Source: Paracentrotus lividus (taxonomy: Eukaryota; Echinodermata; Echinoidea; Camarodonta; Echinidae). Taken from it: 64,000 nt of DNA. The translations under genes were made by a program, and so were the position numbers. Below the pieces are notes generated by a model. The model made no database searches. It had not been told where the DNA came from and was given only the letters and a program-made list of their open reading frames with translations. The DNA lies in assembly GCA_940671915.1 (NCBI GenBank), contig CALNVZ010003430.1, positions 22,037,645 through 22,101,644 of the forward strand, in the 5' to 3' direction. How positions within the stretch are numbered: the first letter of the stretch is position 1; each line of letters begins with the position of its first letter. Below are positions 12,851-24,793 of the stretch, piece after piece.

Positions 12851-12950
12851 NNNNNNNNNNNNNNNNNNNNNNNNNNNNNNNNNNNNNNNNNNNNNNNNNN
12901 NNNNNNNNNNNNNNNNNNNNNNNNNNNNNNNNNNNNNNNNNNNNNNNNNN
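12851..12950. other. Assembly gap (100 N)
   Basis: Second run of exactly 100 N, directly beside the TTGGTTAA element. Repeats of this kind commonly break assemblies. Confidence 0.98.
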
Positions 12951-13866
12951 AGAGAGAGGGAGAGGGAGAAGTCGTATAAGCTTTACACTGAATGTAGGCT
13001 GGTACGATATAGATGATGAAGATGAGAATGATGAAATTGATGATGCGGATGATATTCATGTTATGTTTAATAAGAATATATTCCTGTTGATGATGTAGGT
13101 GATCGAGACTATGTTGATATTTCAGAAGAAAATGATTGTGGGTAAGGTAATTATGCTGTTCATTAAGAGGATGATGATTTCGATTATTAAAGACGATGAT
13201 GTCGATGAAGATGATAACGATGACATAGCTGATGTTGAAGAAGATAAAGACATTAATAAATCAATGACAGATTTAATAGTGACCATGTCAAATTAACGTT
13301 TGTGATCTTCTTACAACCGATGCTTTTCATTAAAATTTAATTCTATGCTAACTCTTGCTCTTACACTAACCCTATAAACCAATTCCTAACAATGTTTATG
13401 ATCTTAGGGATGTCGGGATGAATAATGGAAAACATTTTTTTATATTCTAAGACAGCTGAGGAATATCAAAACTCCATATGATAATAAGAAGTGATCAAAT
13501 GGTTTTAAAAAGTCATAGAAAATCAGCGATATATATTGAAATAGCGTTTTTATATTTGCATTCGTTTATTCATATTTATTCAGCCGGGTCCCTGTTGAAT
13601 TTTATAGAAATCAAATTTTAATCCAGCAGAAGAATACTAACTTCATACTTTCAGGAAATAAAGGTATCATTGTTATCTAGTTGTAGCATCAGCATGAGTA
13701 GTCTCATAAACACTAATCTTTCATGTTTTTTTTTTTTTTTTACCTTCTCATTTTAATAAATAACCCTAGGGCGAAGTAACAAGTGGTCTGCACCCTCTTA
13801 TACCAGATTGTCAACACAGCATTCATCACCATTTCATTGGTCATACACAGAGCGCTGAACTTATTA
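12951..13866. other. GAT-rich low-complexity stretch and plain AT-rich DNA
   Basis: 13005-13265 is rich in GAT/GAA trinucleotides, giving an open frame of Asp/Glu/Met/Ile runs that reflects the simple repeat. The remainder to 13866 shows nothing recognisable. Confidence 0.6.
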
Positions 13867-14756
13867 CACTCTAAATACTGAAGTGGGATGACTGCACTTG
13901 AAGTGCTAAAACAGCACTTCAGGTGCTGATTTACCCAAGTGATAATTTATCAACAAAAAAATGCTCAATGTCGGTATGGGATTCGAACCGGGTTTACCTG
14001 ACGTTACCAATAGACCAACGGAGAGCTCCCTAATGCGGCGATCACAACTCGTCGTAGGCTACGGGGCACGTGCCATCGACGTAGCCTGCGTTGCATGTGC
14101 AATGCACGCACGGGTCCTAATGCGGCGGTCACAACTCGCCGTACCATCGACGTGCAACTCCCTACGACGGATTCCGTAGAAAATTCGTACAGCGTTTGCA
14201 CGATTTTTCAGACACGCACGTCGATGGTACAACTCTTTAAAGATTATTCGACATGTCCAATAAATTGCGATTGGATTCTACGATCGAATGCATTGCACGA
14301 TGCAGGCACATCGCACGCACCTCCAACGTGCCTGCATGGCAAGTGCTTGAATGTCAATCGTGCGATTCTGGTGGGGGTTTGATGTTAAAATTAACGCACG
14401 TTTGATGCACAATCATTGCACAGGCAATGTGCATGCACGTACGAAGTGGGCAAGACAGACGCAAGACCTACAGTCGTCTTGCCTTCAACGCGCGTGACAA
14501 GTGCCTTCATCTTGCGTCGCAGGCAAGTTTCAGACTTTATTGAATTATTGTTGCCACTATGATTATGTAACTTGCAACAAAATAACAAATAGTCCTGTGT
14601 CGAATTTGAAGGAAAGAGAATGAGAAACAAAAATATTAGGCACATTGTCATTGGGGGGGGGGGGAATTGAAAATTAATATTATGCCTCAGGCCTCAAATA
14701 TAGTGTTGTAATAATGTGAATTTTCTGCATGCATGTATAGTGGGGTTTGTTATGTC

Positions 14757-17700
14757 ATTGAATTGAATTGAATTTGAATTTTATTTCACAAATCAATTTA
14801 AAACATATAAAAAGCATGAAAACAATATTTCAAGATTATACAAAGAATTTACAAAGAAATAAATAATGTAAATGTGGTGGGATCATAAAAAGTTTTAAGA
14901 AAAACTTGTATGCATGATCCCATTAAACATAGACATGACATAAAGTTTATAAATAATATACATACATAGAATAAATTGGCAAGGAAAAAAAAAATGAACT
15001 GAACTAAAAAAAAACCTAACCCTACCCTAAGCACAAAAAAAGCATATGATATATTACGTTTCATTTAACAATAATACTCTTTTAAACTTACGTTTAAAGG
15101 AGTTTAATAATTTGTTTTTTATACTATTCTGGTATTTGTTCCATATATACAGGACCCTTTTACAACGTTACTATTGATCTGGAAAAGAAAGTGTTGGCCG
15201 TATTAAACTCGAAAATCCAATCTCTTTCTGGTATTGATGACTATGAAAGCTATTATTTTTTTGAAAAAATGGAATTAAAAATTTAGGTAGTAATTCTTAT
15301 TGTACAAAAACATAAAAAACCTAAATTATAGTTATGGAGTTTATAAACAGTAAGGATTCGAAAGTTTTTTGAAGAAGAGGCATCGAATGACTTCGGAATT
15401 CAGAGTTGGTTATTATTCTAACTATTCTTTTTTTGCAATTTAAATAAACTTTCAGAAAGATATTTGTTGCTTGATCCCCACAAAATTAATTCCTAATCAG
15501 GTTTGGTAAAATCAATGCATTATACACATCAGTAATATATTTTGAGGTACAAATTCTTTAATCTATTAAGAACACCTATATATTTAGAAAATTTGATTTG
15601 ATATTTTTTTTATATTGACTTTTCCACTTTTATATCATCATCTAATAATTACAACAAGAAATTTGACAGTCTTAATTGTTCTATGGTTTATTATCAATGT
15701 ATAATCTAATATCATCTATACCTAAGTGCTTTTTACCAAATATCATACTGTGAGTTTTTTGTATATTCAAATAAATCTATTAGCAATAAACCACTGATTA
15801 ACATTGAAGTTAATTCTATGTTCATGATACGGTTTCAAAATTATGAATATTACTATTTTTTTAAAAGATATTTGTATCATCAGAAATAATATGAGTTTTG
15901 AAATGTTGGAACAAGAATTGCAAATCATTAACATAATAAGAAAAGGAGCGGGCCCAGAATTGACCCTGCGGAACCCACATGTTATATTTTCATATTGGAT
16001 ATTTTAGAGTTAAAAACTGTAAATTGTTTGCGTTCATTAAGATAACTTTTGCATTAATTTTAAAGAGTTCCTCCTATTATACCATAAAACTGAAGCTTTT
16101 TTTTAAAGATATATTATGATCAATACAGTCAAATGCTTTTAAGGTCCAAGAATACACCCTTACAGCTTCTTTTTGTTCAGTTGCTTCATTTACGTTAAAT
16201 AAAATTGGATTAATGCATGGGTAGTTGAAGGCTTTTCACGAAAAACCAAACTGCTCACATGTAGTATATTATTTTTGTCCAAGAATCGATAAGTCTTACA
16301 TTATAAACATTTTTCAAGTATTTTTGCAAAACATGTAAAGAGAAATGGTCTGTAATTGGAAAAACACATCTTTTGGACCACTTTATATACTGTTGTATAA
16401 TTTTTGAGATTTACAAACTTTTAGGTATTACACCTTTGTTAAGGCAGATGTTAAATTATATAACACAAAGGTTTCGATAAATAATACAAAATTTGTATAA
16501 TAAATATTATTTTTTATTACATTATTTTCGAGAGAAAGTCATAACCAGGTGCCTTGCCATTTTTTCATGGATAATACAATATCTATAATTTTCCTTTTCT
16601 GTAATTGGTTTTAAAAACATGGATGTGAAAAAGAGCCCCTTAGATAAGAATTATATTTTGAATTGTCACAAATCATACTATCAGCGAGATTTTGACCAAT
16701 ATTTTACAAAATAGATAGTTATTAAAAGACTCCGCAATCAAAGTTGGATCTTCAATAGCAACACCGTTTTCTTTAAAATTAGGAATATTTTCGGATCCAG
16801 ATTTAGAATTTCTGTTTATAATATTGTTAATTACTTTCCAGGTCTTATTGATTGCCTTTTATACTTTGAAATTTGTTTTGAGAAAATATTTCTTTTTCGA
16901 ATTTCTATATGGCATTAACGTATCTATTTTTTTATAAGACTTATATGTAGACAGACGATTTTGAGTTGGAATTTTACATATTTTCTATATAACCTATTTT
17001 TCTTTCTATACATCTTCTTCAAATCATTACAAACCATAGGGTCTTTTTAAATTGAACTTTAGTTTTTTTGTGGAAAACAAGTTGTATATAGATCCATTAT
17101 TACAGTGATAAAACTTATCGTACAAAAGATCAGGATCATATTCAAAATTATAATGAGTAAATTCAAAATCATAAACACTTTCAGCTACTTTGACAATAAA
17201 TGTATTTATGTTGTCATCAATTGATTTGTTCTTTTATTAATGTTTACATGGTTCTTTCATTTTCAAAAGAAAAAGTCAAATAGGGAAAAATTGGAAAATG
17301 ATCTGAAACGTCGCAGCATGGATAGTGCCAGAGATAATATGAGAAATCGAGCAGAGTTAGAAAAAATATTATCAATCAGTGTCGCTGTTGATTTGTGTAT
17401 TCTGGTAGGATGATTGATTTAGGAATTAAAAGAAAATGATGACAACATATCTGGAAATTCGTTTACATAGTTAAAAACATTCATTTTATTAGATCAATAT
17501 TAAAATCCGCCTAACAGTACAACTTCCTTTCGTTCTTGATTAATGATTTCTAGAGTTTGTCTTAAAAAGAATTAAAACTCATTGGGTGATTTATCTGGAG
17601 GCCTATAAAATACACCTATTTATTACATTTTTTAAAGGTTTTGGAATTTCTATGAAAAGAGTTTCACATGTATTACAAAAGAGATTTAAGTCAGGCCGAA

Positions 17701-19600
17701 GTATGTATTATATTTAATATTTTTATAGAACCAAACCCAACACCTCCACCTCTTTTATCATTTCTTTGAGAACAAGAAATATGTATTCATTAAAAATATT
17801 ACTAGGAGCAGATTCATCATTCAACAAGTTTCGGTTAGTGCAATAATACTAAAAGTATATTTATCAAGTTCAACAATATTGAATATCATCATAATTTCTT
17901 AAAAGGCTTCTGCAGTTCAAATGTATTGCAGATAATATATTTTTAGAATGGGAAAGTAGCTCTTGATTGAGTCTATCTATTTGAAAAATTAAAACCTTCA
18001 TCATCCATAGTTATTTACATGATACATTATAGATTTATTAATCGTAATATAAACATGGAAGTATATATTTGTTCATAAGATGTACAAATAAAGTACATTA
18101 TCTTTACAATATGCGCATTATTTGTGCTTTGTGAGATAAAAAAAAAAAAACAATTATCACAGGTAACAAAATATAATTATATAAAACAATGTTAATCTGA
18201 AAAAGTCCAAATGTATTGATGAGTATGGTAAAACTGAAACATCAGGAATCAATCATCAGTGTTTATAGTACAACATCGGTAGTGACATGTGTATGTACAA
18301 CATTAAAAGTTGCACTATAACAAAAAAGAAATTATCGAATTACCGGACATGCCTCATGAAGACTATCGAAGGAAATCATGTTGTGCTAGTACCTGGAGCA
18401 GGCTGACCTGGGATGTGTTTTAGATCATCTTCAGAAGATATTAACTTAGTTATTCGTTTGCCATTGGTGCTTTCAGGAGAGCGATAATCTTACCATCACT
18501 AGACCAGGCTTGTTCAACTAAGTCTGATTTGTGGTCTTTCGCAGGAGATCAAAGTTCTTCGGGATCAGGTCTTCCGTAATGCTGATGCCTGTGTTTTGAG
18601 GGCTTTCCATTTGTGATCAACGACTGGCGTACGCCGGTAACTGCTAAACTTGACAAGTATCGGACGAGGGTGGATTTTAGCTTTGCTTCCTCCTTGTGTT
18701 GGGTAGTGCGGTTCGATGGCGGCTGATGATGTCCACTCTGGCGTTTTTCATGTTGCTTCGAATTCTCGCTTTGGTTGTCCAGAAGAGTAGTTGGCTTTCC
18801 GGTTCATTGTGAGCGGTCAATTTCAGCAAGGGATAGCTCAATTCCCAGTTGCTTCGCGGTATCAATGAGACTATTTGATCGGTATTCTCCTTCTGGCTCG
18901 TTATCCCAAAAAATTCTTAGATTATTGCGCCTCCCATATTGATGTAGCTCATCATAATGTGCTTGGTTGGTGTCTGCTTGCTCCTTGGTGTTCACAAAGC
19001 TTTTCTTGAGAGACACAGATCACCTTATCTTTCTTCTCAAGCTTGGTCTCAAGATCAAGAATTTTGCCTTCACATTCTTCGATTTTTGCAGTGAGTTTAC
19101 TAAAAAATTTTCAGTAATCACAGAAGTTACTTTAGAATGAATAGCATCAGCTAGTCTTTTGCTGCCTAATACATTGTCAGCAATCTCAGAGATACTTCTA
19201 GTCTCTGGAACACCATTGTTTCACTTTGTGGTAGCTAATGGGATCTATTCAAGTTCACTGGTGCACTTCAAGAGCTGAATAAAAGCATTGACTGGGATTA
19301 AAGTTGATCAGACCAGTACACTGATGTTTAGGCGAGTACAGAAATATTAACATATGGGACTGTAGACAGAAACTGAGACAGCAAGCGTTTGCAAGATGAA
19401 GTGAAAAGTGTCAAAAATCCTCACTTACATGATCGATATAATCCAGATTATTAGTCAGATGATTCCTGATGCACAACTGAACACAAATGTTCTTTAAAAC
19501 ATTTTGGATTTCACTGTAGAAAGTTGATACAAATCTAGTAAAATCCTAGTAAAATCCGAGTATATAATGCACAACTATCATTCCGTAGGACTAAACTGCC
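14757..19600 (-). mobile_element. Near full-length decayed LINE with ORF1, endonuclease and RT
   Basis: Read on the minus strand, the element ends in AATAAAATTC and a (TTCAA)n tail at 14757-14790. ORF1 remnants lie at 18440-19330. Endonuclease words DKRGGGVGF (about 17740-17770) and GVFYRPPDKSPNE (about 17570-17620) come next, followed by the RT word GSILGPLLF (15941-15975). The 5' edge near 19600 is a guess from loss of similarity in style. The RPP motif and pentanucleotide tail suggest the CR1/L2/Jockey side of the LINE tree. Stops and frameshifts occur throughout, so it is inactive. It sits inside the inner Harbinger-like copy and is the youngest large layer of the nest. Confidence 0.8.
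18440..19330 (-). pseudogene. LINE ORF1 remnant (coiled coil plus RRM-like core)
   Basis: Minus-strand frames give a charged heptad-like stretch 'KIEECEGKILDLETKLEKK' (about 19035-19095), followed by 'YGRRNNLRIFWDNEPEGE' (about 18890-18945), then ELSLAEIDRS (18805-18840) and EDLIPKNFDLLRK (about 18540-18580). This order, a coiled coil then a YxRRNNLRI core with a DRSH-like word and an EDL-x-KN segment, is that of LINE ORF1 nucleic-acid chaperones. The frame shifts at least twice, including at about 19020 and 18805, and no intact product is possible. Confidence 0.7.
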
Positions 19601-20655
19601 CAAAGTGATATTTGGGTGGATTTGGCTTCTAGAGGGTCCCACTCATCCAAAAATAATGGGGTTCAAATTTTCAGATCCCTCCATCATTTCTTATTGGGCC
19701 CTTTTGGGGCGCCATTTTTGGCCCAATTATATGAATTTTGTGTCTTCCTCCCATATTCAAAATTATTCCGCCAATTTCACTGTTAAGTTGTCCAGAATTT
19801 CAAAGAAATTCATACGGAATAATATTGCATCATCAAAATTGACTTTCTTCACAGTTTAGGGGTCCCAAATGACAAAAGAACTGTGAAAAAGGAAGGGCGT
19901 AAGTATAAATTGAGAAAAATGTGGCGTTTTTATTTTATTTCAAGTTAGGATGTCAAAAAAAAAATAGTTGAATGGTATTAAACATTGGAATAATGAAGAA
20001 CAATTGTCACATTACCATTTAGATGGCTATTTCCAACCTTTTAAAGGTAAAAATATACCCCAATTTAGTCTTTTATCAGATGTAAACGTTACTTTGACAA
20101 CAGATGGCGACAAACATATTTTGATATAATTTTTTAAAAAAAATACTCTTAAATATCAACGTCTGGTCACTCTAAATGCTGGATAATTCAAAAATAAAAA
20201 AAAGTTTTGAACTGGAGTACTTTTACAAATAATTGTTTACTAAAATCGCAGGTTTTTGTTTTGTTACAAATAGTATTTGCCGCCCTACACTCATCACCTG
20301 CTTGAAATTTCACATATAAAATAACAGGACGTGGACACTATTTCTTTCATTAAGATGCTACGCCGCCAGTGGCAGATCTAGGCGGGGCGCAGGGTACGCG
20401 CACCCCTATAATTTTAAAACCACTCATTGACTGTACATGTTAAATTTGAAATTTTTCGGCTGCGTCCCCTAATTTTCCAAATTTTGGGATGAGCCCCAGT
20501 ATTTTCTTTATCCTTGATCCGTCCGTTCTTGCATGTTAACTCGAAAAGAAAGACAAGAACTTGGTTTTAAATAATTGTATCATCTTGTGCGCATGCCCGC
20601 TCCTCAAAATGAGCAAAGGAGGTGGGATTCCATCTGGATTTCTAGGCTGAACACC
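19601..20655. other. Non-coding stretch inside the nest
   Basis: AT-rich DNA with an open frame at 19605-19859 that resembles nothing known. A G/C-richer patch at 20370-20500 (cagatctaggcggggcgc) looks like part of a dispersed repeat but has no visible partner in the window. Confidence 0.45.
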
Positions 20656-20659
20656 AACA

Positions 20660-20745
20660 TAGGTATTGCCATAGCTCAGTCGGTAGAGTACCAGTCTAAC
20701 AATCGGGAGGTCTTGATTCGAACCCCATGGAATCCTACTTTCTTG
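20660..20745 (+). repeat. tRNA-derived SINE-like sequence or tRNA pseudogene
   Basis: TAGCTCAGTCGG (20672) is a good internal A box, and TGATTCGAACC (20714) is a B box with one change from the consensus. Their 42-base spacing is as in a real tRNA. The anticodon stem and the acceptor ends do not pair well, so this is not a working tRNA gene. Most likely it is a SINE head or a decayed tRNA. Confidence 0.65.
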
Positions 20746-20939
20746 TGATGGGGTATGAAATAGAAAGCAAAAAATTTCACTGGGCCCCTTGATCCTCACC
20801 GGACTATTGCTAACGCCAAAATACGAGATAGTTGGGCTGTTTAGACATTAAATCGTGCGAGCTCGTAGAGCGAGCAAATAATTTTATAAAAATATGTTCC
20901 TTTTATAACTTGATAACAAATTGGGAGCAAGAAGGCTCA

Positions 20940-21590
20940 AGGATATGAAGTCCCTGCCCCCGAAATATAGCTGAGCCCCAACAAAGATAAATAAAGGAAC
21001 CCTCTGGTTCCTATTTAAAGGCATTCGAGCACGCAGGGCGAGCTGAAAATAAAAGTCGTGATCTTGAGGATAGACCTGAGAGTTATTTTTATAGCAAATC
21101 GGTAGCAGGGAAAGGGGGCTCAGTAATATCGCAGCCTCCTACAAAGGGAGAGGGGGTTAAATGGCTGAGTCCAAACCGATAGGAGGATGCCCTTGTAAGG
21201 CTCAATGATAATGAAAACCCACCCCCACAAACAACGGGGTGTTCAAAGGCTGATACCCAATCCAGATAGTAGTGACCCTTTGATTCCTACAAAAACTAAA
21301 CTGAACTCAAAATTTGCAAAAGCGCAGAGTGGGCTATATATATTATATATATAAAAGGATGTTATTTGAGAGATTTTGAAATTGTATCCGGGATGTTTCA
21401 AAACGAATTGGAGGGGAGGGAGGGAAGGAGGGCTCAATAATACCCATGCCCCCTCAAACATTGGGTTCATAGTATTCAGCCCCAACCAAGACAGTCAAGG
21501 GGGAGCTCAGACCCCTGCAGTGGTATCTTTTTTTTAAATGCAATTTAATCTTCCATGAGAGTGACCTACATGACCCCGAGTATACGTCAT
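20940..21590. repeat. Diverged direct repeats with GCTGAG/CCCCAA words
   Basis: Similar words (GCTGAGCCCCAACAAAGATA and variants) recur near 20972, 21163, 21248 and 21477, beside G-rich runs such as AAGGGGGCTCA. This suggests an old tandem array following the tRNA-like unit. No coding potential is seen. Confidence 0.4.
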
Positions 21591-22406
21591 AAATATTCAT
21601 ATTAAAATACAAAAGAAAAGTTTTCTCCTGCCACGTACAATCATCTTGCAATCGTTTTGCACAGTGCCTGCACCTTCTCCGTACGTTTTTTTCCTGCAAG
21701 TGACGTCATCACATTTGCAGAGAAATTGCAAGACGAACGTACGTGCAGGTACAAACGATTGTACTTAGCAGGCACGACGAAGGTACCTGTCCTGCAACCA
21801 ATTTAACCCGTAGGGTCCAGGAAATTGGCCTGCATGCAACGCAGGCTACGTTGGATTGCACGTGCCCCGTAGCCTACGACGAGTTGTGACCGCCGCATAA
21901 TCAACTTCTGCGATTCCTGCAATTCTATAGTAAGAGGGCATTGTAAAAAACTTTCTTGCACGTCGTACATGCATTGTACCTGCCGAGGTACCTCCGCTGC
22001 ACGAATTTTCTACGAAATCCATCGTAGGGAGTTGCACGTCGAAGGTACGGCGAGTTGTGACCGCCGCATAACTCGCCTTAATTATGACAGCATAGTAGAT
22101 GATTATGACAAATTTGAAGAAAGTTCATCATGCAACAATATGATCTGCTAAAAATCGTGAGATGTGAATTGGTCTAACGTGCTCGATCGTCAGCGCTTCT
22201 CATGCAGGGGACCCAGGTTCGAATCCCAACGAAGTCACGAAGTTTTTGCCCATTTTTGCTGAAAGTTCAGCTCACATGAAAGTGCTAAAACAACACTTTG
22301 AGTGCAGTTAAACAGCACTTTGAGCGCACTAACTATACAAGCTCTTAAAAAGTGCTGATTTCAGCTTCTGAAGTGCTAAAAGAAGCACTTCAGTTTTTAG
22401 AGTGTA

Positions 22407-23425
22407 TTTGATCAACCTATACAATTAACAAACTTCTGAGCCTCGAGGCAAAGGTCAGAAGGGACAAATGCATGAGTGTCAAGAGTGTCCAGAGGTTTAA
22501 CAAAATAATGCAAATACACACAATGACCGATTACTTGTAGTACATGTTATTTGTTATATCAATACAAACAAAGATATATTGATATTCATTCTACTAATCT
22601 TCGTATTTTGTCAGCTTTCAGACAAGAACTAGATTCAGTCAGTTTGCTTGACTCCAATATATTTAAATCAACATTTAGAGTCTACATTTATATCATATGA
22701 TTTCAGAGAAAATAACTATAAGGATAACAAATCATATTTATTTTTTTTTCTATGCTTTTTTTGTTTTGTAATATTCTTTATTGTGTTCATTTAACACATC
22801 AAATAAAATTATACATGTACATGTGTCTGTATTGCATTATATCATTCAATACATAACATCGAATCATACATCATTTAACTATATAACATAAATCAAAACT
22901 CACTAAATAAAATAAATTCATACAATTTGTGATATATAAACTTATTGGAACCAATTACAGAGTACAAAATACAGTAATCTCAATTATATTGAATGAATTG
23001 TTTTTGTTATAATAACACCCCCCCCCCCCTGGCCCTCTATATTTTGTTTTGCAGTACTAGTATCTCTAGTATCTTTAGTTATATCGAATGAAAAGAAATA
23101 AAACTTGTTATACCCCCTACCCCCGTTAAAAAAAACAAAAAAACAAAAACAAAAAAACAAACACAAAACAAAAACTCAAAACAAATCAAATACAGGACAA
23201 AAACAATAACAAAAAGACGCGGGCAGTCTATGGCAGTCGAGACCGGTCAATCACACACAGCTATGAAAACGGGCTACCCCCCCCCCCTTTCCTCATCCCT
23301 TGCATTTTCTTGCATATTGTCCATGCTTACCTTGAGATGTTCCCATTTTCTATAGTGGAACGTCAACGTATTTCGTTCAGTAGCACTATTTTTTTCTTCC
23401 TGTTTACTTTTGAATATTTTCTCTC
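22407..23425. other. AT-rich stretch with poly-A/C tracts
   Basis: No gene. Holds a T-run at 22740, C-runs at 23019 and 23279, and an A/CA-rich tract at 23128-23210. On the minus strand it lies just 3' of the LINE end at 23426, so part of it could be that LINE's 3' untranslated tail. Confidence 0.5.
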
Positions 23426-24236
23426 TTATTTCTTCAATACTTGGAGGTTTCTTTTTTCCCTACTAATAAATATCAAATATTTAATTAATAAAACCACGTG
23501 ATTAATCATTTGCCTATCTTCGGTTATTTCGTCTAATCCAATGTGACCTTCCTTCCAGCTCATATTTTTAAGGATTGGAATATCCAAACTATCACTACAT
23601 TGATCCCATAAATTTCTCACCATTTCACATTCCAAAAATATGTGCTTATATGTTTCCTCTTCTTTTCCACAAAATGAGCATTTATCACTTGATATAAATT
23701 GAAACCTGTATGAATAACGATTGACATAAACAATTTTGTAAAGCAATTTGAATTGAATCTCTCTTAGTTTATTATCTAAAGTACTAATTCTTGGTCGGAC
23801 AAAAACCTTTTCAATTTCTATAAGCGACAGATTGTATGATGAATGTAAATTCTGAAAACTTACAGGGACGTCTTGCATTTTTTGTATGCATGCCCTGTAT
23901 AGATTCTTCGAACAAACCGATTCAAATTGGAATGATTTCTTTGTGAACATAAATTCTATTTTTAGATCATGAAATGAAATTTGCCTCTTTGTTAAATCGA
24001 TTTTCCATTCCTCAGGTATATTACCATAGATTTCTTTAAGCATTGACATTTCCTCTTCTTCTAGTCCCATACATCTGAAATAAGTGTCCGACTTTAATGT
24101 TCCTTTTTCATCTATAATATGGTACAATCTGTAAGTATTTTTTAAGAAAAGATTTTCATTAAAGTATGTTTTTCCACTGTTGTGTATAAACCTATTATTA
24201 AAAAAAAAATTCATTCCCTTTGTGAGTTGTATCTTG
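23426..24236 (-). mobile_element. Tx1/L1-like LINE ORF2 C-terminal fragment
   Basis: A 262-codon uninterrupted minus-strand frame gives the C-terminal third of an L1-type reverse transcriptase. Near its end is a zinc-knuckle (zf-RVT) pattern C-x2-C-x8-H-x4-C in CSFCGKEEETYKHIFLEC, followed by 'EMVRNLWDQC'. The upstream part (residues 1-130) has the linker style of Tx1-group elements (YRLYHIIDEKGTLKSDTYF). RT catalytic motifs are absent because the fragment is 5'-truncated near 24236, as is typical of LINE insertions. The frame is still open, so the insertion is fairly young or by chance undamaged. Confidence 0.75.
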
Positions 24237-24370
24237 CAATGATATTATCGGTAAATTAACACAAAAAGTGGTTCTCACCAAAATTTCAGATACCATGTCT
24301 TTGTCATTTCAGGAAAGTTGAATTCAAAGCAATTATTTTAAATATAATTTGCGCTCCTCGTTATTTGAAA

Positions 24371-24602
24371 GGCTCGTTGGTCCGAAAATAAAAAAATGAC
24401 TTTCGTTTTACGAAATCATTTACGTAACTCGATTTTGTTTTACGAACGATAATAGATTTTCGTACTTACAAAGCCTATTTTATTTCTGGTTTACAAACCC
24501 TCAGAACAATTGATCAAATGCTCGGATAAACGAATCGAATTTCATTTCCGGACAAACGAATATACACGTATAGTCAATTTGCCGGTTCGGACAAACGAAC
24601 CA
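24371..24602. mobile_element. Small MITE with GGTTCGTTTGTCCGAA ends
   Basis: GGCTCGTTGGTCCGAAAAT at 24371 is matched by the inverse of GGTTCGTTTGTCCGAAC at about 24586-24602. The 230-bp interior repeats GGACAAACGAAT words and contains no gene. Related fragments lie at 38470-38640. Confidence 0.65.
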
Positions 24603-24793
24603 TAGAACAACAAGCTATTAACCAGTTTCTTTCAATTGATTATATTCCAATTTATAAAAGGGTGATTTTACCGTATAGTGCGAAAATGCTGAACACAAAT
24701 ACATTTTTAATAAAATCAAACAAAGACATTATTAAATAAAATAAAAACAAATCAAATCAAATAGTGAATTTCTGGAGAGACCAAAGCAAGATG

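Larger units (their letters stand above)
14121..21897 (-). mobile_element. Second Harbinger-like copy inserted in the first, in inverted orientation
   Basis: Starts TGCGGCGGTCACAACTCG at 14121 and ends CGAGTTGTGACCGCCGCA at 21897, with TAA on both sides (14118-14120 and 21898-21900). The left-end sequence matches the right end of the outer copy and vice versa, so it is the same family turned around. The arms (14121-14530 and about 21590-21897) are unusually rich in CpG and in GCACGT/ACGTGC words. The interior holds a LINE, a tRNA-like SINE and unplaced repeats. No Harbinger transposase or Myb-like protein was found. Confidence 0.75.
14034..22068 (+). mobile_element. Harbinger-like MITE (outer copy), itself split
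   Basis: Starts TGCGGCGATCACAACTCG at 14034 and ends with the inverse CGAGTTGTGACCGCCGCA at 22068. TAA flanks both sides (14031-14033 and 22069-22071). The equivalent site in the intact 25932-26452 copy has a single TAA (minus strand of 26251-26253), so the TAA is a true target duplication. A 3-bp TWA duplication is a feature of PIF/Harbinger elements, hence the tentative family. Without the inner insertion this copy is about 255 bp and codes for nothing. Confidence 0.8.
13867..22404 (-). mobile_element. TA-flanked MITE with two tRNA-like modules, split by an 8-kb insertion
   Basis: The ends are CACTCTAAATACTGAAGTG (13867) and the inverse CTTCAGTTTTTAGAGTG (to 22404), each next to TA, as expected for a Tc1/mariner-type target duplication. 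Outside the insertion (14034-22068 plus one TAA copy) the sequence is the reverse of the intact copy at 25932-26452. It includes two B-box-like words: GGATTCGAACC at 13979 (minus module) and GGTTCGAATCC at 22216 (plus module). No transposase is encoded. Runs of AGCACTT/AAGTGCT repeats lie near both ends. Confidence 0.85.

Noticed and set aside
13099-13296. Acidic 65-codon frame
   Set aside because: It translates a GAT/GAA-rich simple repeat.
20660-20745. Functional tRNA gene
   Set aside because: A and B boxes are good, but stem pairing is poor; kept as a SINE-like or pseudo-tRNA sequence.
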